DNA from: Teredinibacter haidensis
GTDB lineage: Bacteria; Pseudomonadota; Gammaproteobacteria; Pseudomonadales; Cellvibrionaceae
Assembly (NCBI RefSeq): GCF_014211975.1
Contig: NZ_CP060084.1
Location: 3,421,001-3,485,000 of the forward strand
DNA length: 64,000 nt
Direction of reading: 5' to 3'
Positions 8,906 to 17,538 of the stretch are shown here, piece after piece (within the stretch, counting starts at the first letter, position 1; every line of letters begins with the position of its first letter). The notes below the pieces were generated by a model that made no database searches, was not told the DNA's origin, and was given only the letters and a program-made list of their open reading frames with translations. Made by a program: the position numbers and the translations under genes.

Positions 8906-11900
8906 TCAATCCACAATGGTTTCACCACCGTCCAGCACCAGGAAGTAATCCAGGGCACCCAGGTAGGAGGTATTAACAATAAAACTGCTATCGACTGTAG
9001 TGGACGTAGAGTAATCGATCGGGTGCTTGTCGGCTTCTGTGTATATACCGTCCGCGCCGTACACAATACTTTCTGCAGGGTAAGAACGGTTGTGGTTGAA
9101 GGGCACCGTTAGACCGGGGACAGCCCCGTCGTCGTAATCTGTCTCGCTGCTGGCACGAGAAATAGTCCAGTCTAATACGGTAATGACGTCTGAATTCCCG
9201 AAAGCCGACGAAGGGCTGCCGTTAGTGGAAAACCCACTCAAGGCACTATAGGCCACCTGATCAAATACAACTGCAGACCCCAGTAGATCCGTTACAGAGT
9301 CATCGAGTTTAGCGGCGTAATCCAGCAATTCGTTATCGTCAAAATAACGGTTATTCGCACCGATAACGCTGTTATAGAGAAACAGGCCCGAACCATATCC
9401 CAATTCAATATAACTGCTTTGCTGCTCGTATGGATCATACTCCCGGCCATACAGCGTAATATTGGCTAGGGTGGGCATAGAGCGGGGTAAGGCGTTACTA
9501 TCTGTATTCGTATCACCTTCGGCAATATTAAAGCCGGAAATCAGCGGGTAAAGCGCCGTACCGTCGTTAAGTAAAGGCGCTTCATACTTTGCGGAGCCCA
9601 GCCGTAAAAACGCTCGGGCATAGAAATGCTGAATAGTTCCCTGGTAACCGTGGTTCCATTTAAGCATTTGTCCCCATCGATTATAGCTTGCGCCTATAGT
9701 GACGGTATCCATATTCACCGCACCGCCGTCAAAACTTATACGGGCGCTGCCAAGAAAGCTCCCACCGATTTCGTCGTAACGCCCTTCCATTAACAAGTTA
9801 AGCACGGCGCCACGGCCCACCGCATTAAAGTGAAGCGGCGCATTATCCACAATCAGATGACTGGCAAACAGGTTGTCGTAGTCATTATCGTAGCCGCCGT
9901 AATATCCGTATTCCCCGGCGATATTGCACACCTGCGAACCCGGCTCGGCGGTATCTGCCTGCGGGCATTGGTTATGGCGACCAAAACCATCGACAATAAG
10001 GCCTTTCCAGGGAAGGCAGCCTTCATCCAGGGGCTCGTTAACCGCACGATTTTTCGCCAGACTGTCCAGATCGTCTTCGTAACGGTATTGATCCACCCGA
10101 ACGCCGTTGGGAAAATCCTCAGCAAGACCAATAAAATTGACGGGCGCGGATGTATTGTCATTGTCTGGGCTGTCATCCTCATCGACCCGTTCAAAATAGG
10201 GTTCGCCCGCCACCATCAACGCCCCACCACGGGTAATATGCAAGCCACTGTTCTCGGTAGCGGCCATAACTATGGCATTGGCTTCAATTGTCAGGGTTAC
10301 CGGGTTCGCTTTCAGCTCGGTGATCTGCGCAGTATCCGTCAGCTCCATATGGCCCTTGCCGATATGGACCATACCGTTTAGCAACCATACCGTGGGCGCG
10401 GGAATAAAGAATTTTTCTTCCGTATAGAACATTACATCTTGATCGTCGGTGTAGTAAGTACCTCCAACCCTTTCACCGTTTTCGTAGGCGGCACGGTCGG
10501 CACCGGTATAACCAGGGAGGATCAAATCTTCCGTTACAGTTCCCCTCAAGCTGCAAATTTTTTGCAGCTGGCGAGCACTAGAATTAAATGTGCCTTCAGG
10601 AAATAAGGCCTTGTTATACTCAACATAAAAAGGATAATCCCCAGGGTCTTCAAGTGTCCCCAGGTAGTCACATTCCGGTGATAGCACTACCGACACAGAA
10701 TCACTCCAGTGGCTATACCAGTTGTCACTGACATCGAACACCGCACCGGCGTAAGCCGTGTTTGCTAGGGCCTCGTAGGCTTGCGGCCCTAGCAGTGCAT
10801 TATCCAGCGTCGCTCCGGACGGCACCTGTTCACCGGTAGCGATAAAATTGGTATCCAATACCGCTGGTGCCTCATAGACACTACCGCTTTGCTGGGTAAG
10901 GTAGCCATAATCTGCACCGGTATCTTCGTCTTCTTCCACCAGGGTGGCATCACAGTCCAGCACAACACTCTCGAAATAAATACCGGGCGGTTGGTTGCTC
11001 TGAAGTAGAGCCGTCGCCTCATCATCGATATCCAAGCAAGTTGGAAAATCGGCCATAACCGAGTTGTAGAGAATCAAACCAGAGCCCTGCTCAAGCAAAA
11101 TGGCGCTTTTACTCGCGTCGCCACCAATAGCCGTAATATTCGCCAGTACGGGACGCGAACGCGGTAACCCATTGTGATTGTCTTCCCGGTTTTTACCGTG
11201 TAACGCGTAGCCGCTGTGCGCATCGTTTGCCTGCAGTATGCCGTACTGTATGGTGCCGGTATAACCGTTGCGCCAGCTCAATTGGTCTCCTCTCACACCG
11301 GAGACCAACAAGTTGTCCAGGTTTACTGCACCACCGCTAATGGCCACCCCGGCGGCGGCACCGCCAGCAATATCCAGATGGCTGAATTGATCGCCGGATC
11401 CAAGCTGATTTAGGCTCAGGGCCGGTTGGTCACCCGCTCCGGTATCAAACAATCGCAGATAACCAACCTTTACACGTGGTTTCTCTGCCTCGGCACACAC
11501 CCCTGTATTCGGGCAGTCGGCAGTCCAGCCATTAATTTCCAACCCTCCCCAGGCCGATGTAATCGCGCCTTCGCCAGAGCTGACCGCTTTTATAGCGACC
11601 GGCGTATCGGCACTACCGAGAATATTCAGGTCTACACCAGGGTTTATCACCAGGCGAGCATTGGTGTCGTTTTTGGCCAATACCACCGATGAACCAAAAA
11701 CCGTAAGCTTTTGCATCGCCTGTAAATTTTGTAACTGCTGCTCTGCTGTAAGAGCGGAAAAATCCGCACCGATGGTGACTTCGCCATCAATCAGCCAGGC
11801 CACGTTTTCCGCTGTGTAATCTAGGTTCTGATTGTGATCAAAATCGCCCTCGGTATCGAAGAAACTCCGTAATATAGCACTGGTATTAACCTGAGCGTCT

Positions 11901-13414
11901 AGCTGACATACCGTAAACTCGCCACCTTTTAGCGATAGTTTCTCTGCCAATGCCGTTCCTACGCCCATACATTCTGGGAATTCAAGCGTAAGCATGCTGT
12001 CGCCAAATGTCAGACCCGTCTTCCCCCAAGATATTCCGATTGTGTTATCGGGTACAACTATCGCTTCACTTTCCACGTGGAAAAGCGGCGACAACATTGG
12101 ATCGACGGTATAGAGGTTGGTCGCCGCGTTAATCACATTTAGCGCATAGGTGTCGTTGGCGGCTTGGGTATTTTCGCAGTGGAATACGGTATTATTGACG
12201 GTCGCATTAACACTTGGGCCAGCTACCGCTAAGCAGGATGAAAACCCATCGATCACACTGCCGGTAACAGTCACCGACGCGGCCTCTCCAAGGGTCAATG
12301 CTGTACCTGCCGTCTTATTTTTGTCCACCAGCGTTAACTGTTTTAATATCACGCTGCCTTGACCAGCCGAAACAGCGGCGGCAGCGGAATCATGCAGTAT
12401 TACCCCCGATAGCGTGCCGACAAAACCGCTGTCCCAGATGATAGAGTGGCCTTGATTGCCCTTCATCAGCAAATATTGATTGAGATAACCACCGTCACCG
12501 GCCCAGTAGCCACCGTGTAAGGCAATACCGTCGGTTGCACTGTAGTAAACGCCCTTTGGTAAGGTGATGGCGTAGGGCGCGTAGGCGGTAAGTGCAGCGC
12601 TTAGCACACCGCCCGAATACCCTTCTATATGTACGGCCAACGGCTGCCCAGCCTCGGCAATGCCACCTATAAAGCCCATAGGAATGGGGCTCCTCCCCGA
12701 ACTAGCGGGATGAAATAAACTGCCTTCTGGAACGCGTTGGCCCTGGCCCAAGCCACCAAAATAGCCGTAAGGACCTTGAATATTACAAAAATTATCGGCG
12801 CTGGCATTTTCGGGGCAGTCCTGATGATGTCCAAATCCGTTTACAACAAAACCACCCCACTCGCCGCCGCCAATCGTATTATCATCCAGAGAGTGAATTA
12901 CGCCTGCCAACAAAGCTGCGTTGCGGTGGACAATAACCACGCTATTTTCTTTGGCGTAAGTTGAATCGCCAAAATCAAACATTTGAATATCGGCTTCCAG
13001 CTCCGCCAGATTGGCATACTCCATACTTTGGCCCACTTCGTAGACACTATCTAACACCCAGACAAGAGGCTTATAATTCCAGCTGGATTTAAGCGTTGGT
13101 GTTTTGCGCTGAGAACTATTATCCGTCGCAATATTGTCGTGCGTTTGCAGCTGACCAAAGCCCAAGTTCAACTGACAGGCCGCCACGGTTTCCCCGTTGA
13201 CCACCACAGGGTCTATTGGCGTGCCCACTTCCCCGTAAAACAGGATTTCGCATTGTTTTAACGTAGTTTCCGGCGATTCCTCCATCACAAGTTCGTCGGA
13301 CTTGTCGCCACAACCAACAAATAAGAATAGCCCCCCAAACATAACGCCTGTGCGGATCACGGTATAAACTGCTTTACCCATGGATTTTCCGGCGTTGGTC
13401 GTTGCATTAAACAT
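8906..13414 (-). CDS. Large lipoprotein with three tandem beta-helix-like modules
   Basis: From the chosen start (ATG at 13414, with AAGGA seven bases upstream) the product has 1502 residues. It has a lipoprotein signal ending F-V-G-C at Cys35; an in-frame ATG at 13480, with weaker spacing, would add 22 residues. Three diverged copies of one module follow, beginning at about residues 55, 482 and 915. Each opens with C-x-x-x-G and a second Cys before Q/S-L (spacing 25, 21 and longer). Copies 1 and 3 carry G-G-E-W-G-G or G-L-I-V-D-G-F-G with a C-x(n)-C pair. Two nearby genes encode single modules. The gene lies just downstream of the 1089-residue TBDR, so a receptor-associated surface lipoprotein is likely but unproven. 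Confidence 0.8.
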   Translation of the reverse strand: MFNATTNAGKSMGKAVYTVIRTGVMFGGLFLFVGCGDKSDELVMEESPETTLKQCEILFYGEVGTPIDPVVVNGETVAACQLNLGFGQLQTHDNIATDNSSQRKTPTLKSSWNYKPLVWVLDSVYEVGQSMEYANLAELEADIQMFDFGDSTYAKENSVVIVHRNAALLAGVIHSLDDNTIGGGEWGGFVVNGFGHHQDCPENASADNFCNIQGPYGYFGGLGQGQRVPEGSLFHPASSGRSPIPMGFIGGIAEAGQPLAVHIEGYSGGVLSAALTAYAPYAITLPKGVYYSATDGIALHGGYWAGDGGYLNQYLLMKGNQGHSIIWDSGFVGTLSGVILHDSAAAAVSAGQGSVILKQLTLVDKNKTAGTALTLGEAASVTVTGSVIDGFSSCLAVAGPSVNATVNNTVFHCENTQAANDTYALNVINAATNLYTVDPMLSPLFHVESEAIVVPDNTIGISWGKTGLTFGDSMLTLEFPECMGVGTALAEKLSLKGGEFTVCQLDAQVNTSAILRSFFDTEGDFDHNQNLDYTAENVAWLIDGEVTIGADFSALTAEQQLQNLQAMQKLTVFGSSVVLAKNDTNARLVINPGVDLNILGSADTPVAIKAVSSGEGAITSAWGGLEINGWTADCPNTGVCAEAEKPRVKVGYLRLFDTGAGDQPALSLNQLGSGDQFSHLDIAGGAAAGVAISGGAVNLDNLLVSGVRGDQLSWRNGYTGTIQYGILQANDAHSGYALHGKNREDNHNGLPRSRPVLANITAIGGDASKSAILLEQGSGLILYNSVMADFPTCLDIDDEATALLQSNQPPGIYFESVVLDCDATLVEEDEDTGADYGYLTQQSGSVYEAPAVLDTNFIATGEQVPSGATLDNALLGPQAYEALANTAYAGAVFDVSDNWYSHWSDSVSVVLSPECDYLGTLEDPGDYPFYVEYNKALFPEGTFNSSARQLQKICSLRGTVTEDLILPGYTGADRAAYENGERVGGTYYTDDQDVMFYTEEKFFIPAPTVWLLNGMVHIGKGHMELTDTAQITELKANPVTLTIEANAIVMAATENSGLHITRGGALMVAGEPYFERVDEDDSPDNDNTSAPVNFIGLAEDFPNGVRVDQYRYEDDLDSLAKNRAVNEPLDEGCLPWKGLIVDGFGRHNQCPQADTAEPGSQVCNIAGEYGYYGGYDNDYDNLFASHLIVDNAPLHFNAVGRGAVLNLLMEGRYDEIGGSFLGSARISFDGGAVNMDTVTIGASYNRWGQMLKWNHGYQGTIQHFYARAFLRLGSAKYEAPLLNDGTALYPLISGFNIAEGDTNTDSNALPRSMPTLANITLYGREYDPYEQQSSYIELGYGSGLFLYNSVIGANNRYFDDNELLDYAAKLDDSVTDLLGSAVVFDQVAYSALSGFSTNGSPSSAFGNSDVITVLDWTISRASSETDYDDGAVPGLTVPFNHNRSYPAESIVYGADGIYTEADKHPIDYSTSTTVDSSFIVNTSYLGALDYFLVLDGGETIVD

Positions 13415-13496
13415 ATCTTTGTCCTTCGAAAAATCGAATAATGTGTTAATAAATCTCTTTAATAACGAAATACTCAGCATGATAATTTCATCCTTT

Positions 13497-16400
13497 TTAA
13501 AATTCGTAACGGACTTTAACGCTGTAGCGGGTACCGGGCTCATAGGTTAAATATGGAGCCCCCCCCGTATTTTCGTACTCATACCTTTTTTCGTAATTGA
13601 GAAGATTGTCTACAGTAACCAAAACATTAAACTCGCTTTGAAAACGTTTGCTGTAAACCAGTTTTAAATCATTGTATGGTTCACTATAAACATTAGAAAC
13701 ATTATTACCCGTGGCCGGGGTTACCACACTCAGCTCTCTACCTTTACGGTTAAATACCAACGTTATCTGCTGATCGGTGGGTATATGGTCGTATCCCAAC
13801 TGCAGGTTAACAATATAATCCGGCTGCCCCTGTAGTGGGCGGTTAAGGTCATACTCGTTGTAGTCAGGCGGCAAAGTCACTTCCGATTCAATATCAGTAT
13901 AATTAAGCTGTGCGAAGAGTTCGTGAGTGGTGTACAGGGTAAAGTCCTGACGAGCATCCAGCTCCCAGCCGGTAACTTTTCCAGAATCGACATTAGCAAA
14001 GGTATAATAGCTGTAGTCGTCCCCTTTGCGATCAAAACGGTTTTCTATCGCATTCGTCATATCCTTATTAAATACTGCCAAGGTGACAGACTCATTTTCA
14101 GCCGGATACCATTCCAACCGTATATCGTAGTTTTTAATTTGTGCGGGTTTTAACTCTGGGTTCCCTTTATAGCTCTCCATGGTTTCAATATTGCGATATA
14201 TACGCGGCAGTATTTCAAAGGTTTCCGGCCAGCTTACCGTTTCGGAGTAGGCGGTGCGCAATTGCAAGGCATCTGAAAATAAATAAGTTAAACCCACCGA
14301 AGGCAGGCTGAAGGATTCATCCAATAAGCCATAAAGTGGCTCCGGTTGCAGATAATACTGATCGGCAGCTATTGAGAAACTTTCACGGCGAACACCCAAT
14401 GTCGCTCGCAGATTTTCCCAGAACTCAATTTCCGTTGAGAAATAACTAGCATCATACTCCTGCTCTACCTTGTAATGATCTCCCTTATCGATACCGACTT
14501 CCCAATCCGGGTTAAGGCCACCGGTGCTACTAACCAAGCCCTCCTCATATATACTCCCTACAATAATTTCATCAACGAAAATCAGTTTCGGATCATTTTG
14601 TTGTGTATATTCATCATAAACATCACTGCGACTTGTACCCCCATATTTATAACTGTAGCGATAGCCATCGGTATCATAGCCGTATCGATATAAACCCGTT
14701 TTCAGAGTGATCGGCGAAAAATTCCAGGCTGTAATAGGCAACGAAATATCTAACCGCCCTCCGGTATTTTCACCTTCCATTTTTTCCCAGCGTGAGTACT
14801 GTTCATCACCAAATCGGGCCTCGTAATTCCCTGCCCCCATACGAAACCACGTATAACGTTTGGCATCTGGTCTTTCATACTCAGTGTTGGCGGTCATAAC
14901 CTGCCAGTCTAGCGAGAGCCCCCCTAACAGACTTGTCGGTAAATTAACTAGATGACTCCCCCACAACTGATGGCTAAACAACTGCTCTTCAATCCAGTCA
15001 ATATCCTGGCGTTTCGCAGACTCCGTACTGGTATCATAGGGAAACTGTTCAGGATCCCAATTGCCCTCAGCCATTTTTTCTTGGGTATAGCCTGTAGGTG
15101 ACGTGGTCATTTCTGCGGAATTGGTAGTATGACGTAACAACAAATTATTCAGGCCAAACTGGTGGTTATCATTAATTTTCCACTCAAAATTAAGCATGCC
15201 ACTTATATCGATTATATTATTGGTATCGTAGGTTACTGAGGCGTCAACCAACCCAATTTTTTTCGCTGAACTCCCATCCTCATTTTTAACTTGTTTCCCA
15301 TATTCATCTAAGACTGGAACCATACCAAAATCGTAATTGATTTTGCGGTCATTCTGCCATTTATTGCTGTAACGAAAAGAACCGACAAACCCCAGAAGCT
15401 GGTTTGCCGGTTGCCAGCTTTTACCACCACTTAAAGACAGAGAAGCATCGCCCTGTGCATCGCCAATATAAATACCGTAGTGATTAAACGATTCGCCCAA
15501 ACGCTCTCTATCAATTCCGGGTGTTTCAACATCAGTGTTAATATATTGGCCTTTGACCTCTTGAACATATTCAGGCATATCGCGAAATCCATCGTCTATA
15601 CCCAACCAATCGTTATCACCACCTTCCACCATCATCGCGTCACGTTCATGCATATCCCCATACCCGAAAGACATGGACATATTGAGAAACGCTTCTTCTG
15701 ATGCTTGCTTTGAACGCATATCGATATGCGCAGCAGTTGCGCTACCAGGTATATCGGCAGAGGCATTTTTTTGCACGGACAGGCTTTGCATTACCGTCGT
15801 GGGGAAAATATCCATTGGCAGGTCACGGCGTGCTGGGTCGGTGCTGGGTAATACCGCGCCGTTAAAATGTACCGATTGATAACGACTCTTCATTCCCCGC
15901 ACAATCGCAAAGCGGTTGTTCTCCAGGCTCACACCGACCACTCTTTTTAAGGCCGAACTTAAGGTGCTATCATCGAAACGCTTAACTTCGTCGAAATTAA
16001 TCGCATCTAATACCGAGGTTGTCGCCAGCCGCTCAATATCTATTGGGCTTTTGTATCTCGCCCGCCCGAGCACCTGCACCTCCTCAATACTATTCGGGTA
16101 ACCCCCTTCGGCCCCAGATGGCAGTAGGATGTCCATTTCTACTACCAGTTTTGCTGCCACATTCACCGGGGTAACCACACGTTGCTTATAGTCTGGATGA
16201 GTAATCTCTAATTGATGTGTGCCAGCAGGCAATTCCAACAAGTATTCGCCGTTGCGATTGGTGCGCGTAGACATCTGGGTTTCTCTCACAGAAACAAGCG
16301 CACCTGCAATAACGGTATTACTCTCACCCGTTACAATCCCCGATATTTTTCCGTTTACCACAACCGCTGTATCTACGCTTATTTTTTGCACTTTTCCGTC

Positions 16401-16766
16401 ATCACTTCTGGTGACAGAAACACCTTCCAAGGGGACATAATGAATCGATTTTACATAATCGTTTTTACCTCTATCCTTAGCAAGGTAAATAAATGCCGCT
16501 TCACTTTCTTTTACAGAAAAACGATATGCCACTGTATCCCCCCCAGAGAACACACGCAGTGTGTGGCGGCCACCGGTAATACCAGCAAACCACAGCCTTC
16601 CGCGACCATCACTACGGCCAATGTCCTGGCCATCCAGAACCACGTCAATTTTTTGCGCTGGTTTACCGTCAATTACCAAATCCAGCTTTAACGCAGCGGC
16701 ATAACCCTGGCTTACCGTCAACAGAGCGATACTGGCCGCCAGTATTTTTTTGTAAAAAACCCCCAT
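13497..16766 (-). CDS. TonB-dependent receptor with N-terminal carboxypeptidase-regulatory-like domain
   Basis: The 1089-residue protein starts with a signal peptide (1-23). A PEGA-like beta domain follows (about 25-110, G-G-R-H-T-L-R-V-F). Next is a CarboxypepD_reg-type domain (about 138-222, T-N-R-N-G-E-Y-L-L-E-L-P-A-G). A TonB-box-like I-E-E-V-Q-V-L-G, the plug (about 250-370) and a large barrel ending Y-E-F complete it. It lacks an STN domain, unlike its paralogue at 2822-5662, so it probably transports without signalling. AGGAG lies six bases before the ATG. The lipoprotein gene follows directly, arguing for one operon. This architecture resembles the oligosaccharide or peptide receptors of polymer-degrading bacteria, but no substrate can be read from the sequence. 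Confidence 0.92.
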   Translation of the reverse strand: MGVFYKKILAASIALLTVSQGYAAALKLDLVIDGKPAQKIDVVLDGQDIGRSDGRGRLWFAGITGGRHTLRVFSGGDTVAYRFSVKESEAAFIYLAKDRGKNDYVKSIHYVPLEGVSVTRSDDGKVQKISVDTAVVVNGKISGIVTGESNTVIAGALVSVRETQMSTRTNRNGEYLLELPAGTHQLEITHPDYKQRVVTPVNVAAKLVVEMDILLPSGAEGGYPNSIEEVQVLGRARYKSPIDIERLATTSVLDAINFDEVKRFDDSTLSSALKRVVGVSLENNRFAIVRGMKSRYQSVHFNGAVLPSTDPARRDLPMDIFPTTVMQSLSVQKNASADIPGSATAAHIDMRSKQASEEAFLNMSMSFGYGDMHERDAMMVEGGDNDWLGIDDGFRDMPEYVQEVKGQYINTDVETPGIDRERLGESFNHYGIYIGDAQGDASLSLSGGKSWQPANQLLGFVGSFRYSNKWQNDRKINYDFGMVPVLDEYGKQVKNEDGSSAKKIGLVDASVTYDTNNIIDISGMLNFEWKINDNHQFGLNNLLLRHTTNSAEMTTSPTGYTQEKMAEGNWDPEQFPYDTSTESAKRQDIDWIEEQLFSHQLWGSHLVNLPTSLLGGLSLDWQVMTANTEYERPDAKRYTWFRMGAGNYEARFGDEQYSRWEKMEGENTGGRLDISLPITAWNFSPITLKTGLYRYGYDTDGYRYSYKYGGTSRSDVYDEYTQQNDPKLIFVDEIIVGSIYEEGLVSSTGGLNPDWEVGIDKGDHYKVEQEYDASYFSTEIEFWENLRATLGVRRESFSIAADQYYLQPEPLYGLLDESFSLPSVGLTYLFSDALQLRTAYSETVSWPETFEILPRIYRNIETMESYKGNPELKPAQIKNYDIRLEWYPAENESVTLAVFNKDMTNAIENRFDRKGDDYSYYTFANVDSGKVTGWELDARQDFTLYTTHELFAQLNYTDIESEVTLPPDYNEYDLNRPLQGQPDYIVNLQLGYDHIPTDQQITLVFNRKGRELSVVTPATGNNVSNVYSEPYNDLKLVYSKRFQSEFNVLVTVDNLLNYEKRYEYENTGGAPYLTYEPGTRYSVKVRYEF

Positions 16767-16879
16767 AAAAAACTCCTAATCAATAAAGTTAGCTAACGAA
16801 TTTCTCGTACACAGTCGCGGAATCCCTATGTTTTAATAGATGTTTTTTGGCACGACAGTTATCGACGCACAACACAAAT

Positions 16880-16907
16880 CCGCACTACCGACATCTCGGT
16901 AGTGCGG
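16880..16907. promoter_or_regulatory. Perfect 12-bp-stem inverted repeat upstream of TBDR
   Basis: CCGCACTACCGA, a four-base loop (CATC) and TCGGTAGTGCGG form a perfect hairpin 114 bases upstream of the TBDR start codon. No T-run follows on the minus strand, so it is not a standard terminator for that direction. It could be a 5' UTR structure or a dimeric operator. Confidence 0.55.
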
Positions 16908-17374
16908 TAATAAATTTGTCAAAATTGAGCCTTTCTATGTACAAAAACGCAAATGAACTTCTTATAAAGACGCGAAAAAAAATATTTTGCGACATTAACT
17001 TTTTGTGACGGACCAGTTTTATCTGTTCATCGGCATTAAATCTTTACAAAAGTGATTCTCGAGCAACGAGATAGTTGGGAGCGTCTGATTGAGCACCGGT
17101 TACAAGCGAGAACAATATCAACACCGAATAATGTGCCTGGCATCGGAATGAGGCCCGCACAAATTTGCGGAGCGAGACTGTTTCTCGTTCTTTCGCAGAA
17201 AATTTTAGATATGAAAAGACTGTAGGGGATTTGTTCAGGCGGAAATGTCAACCATTATTCACGTAACGTTAACGTAATAAAAATTTCGTGGTAAAGGTGG
17301 TAAAGACAGAAAAGTTAAAGACAAACCCCTAGCGCTTTCGATGTGGGCTGCACATTAGGATGGAGTATTAAAGG

Positions 17375-17400
17375 CCGCCAATTCGTTGATGAATTGGCGG
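17375..17400. terminator. Inverted repeat downstream of ABC exporter gene
   Basis: CCGCCAATTC and GAATTGGCGG pair perfectly around GTTGAT. On the minus strand the stem is followed by CCTTTAAT, a poor U-tract, about 140 bases beyond the ABC gene's stop codon. It is a plausible but weak terminator or a 3' end-stabilising hairpin. Confidence 0.4.
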
Positions 17401-17538
17401 TGCTGTAGGGAAGCATTAATGCGCTTTTTGATATCTCTCTCTGGAGGGGGGGGGGTAGCGAATTCAAAACTGCATTTTAGGGTGCGAGAAAAAACCGGGG
17501 GTTTATTGACGCATTGGTAGGAGGTTTTTAGAGCTCCC

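Larger units (their letters stand above)
16767..17538. other. Long intergenic region upstream of the TBDR-lipoprotein operon
   Basis: These 772 bases separate the TBDR start from the 3' end of an ABC exporter gene, both on the minus strand. They hold two perfect inverted repeats (16880-16907 and 17375-17400) and a run of ten G at 17446-17455. Short minus-strand frames at 17036-17251 and 17355-17561 have no ribosome binding site and do not resemble proteins. The TBDR promoter must lie here; no consensus was identified. Confidence 0.5.
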
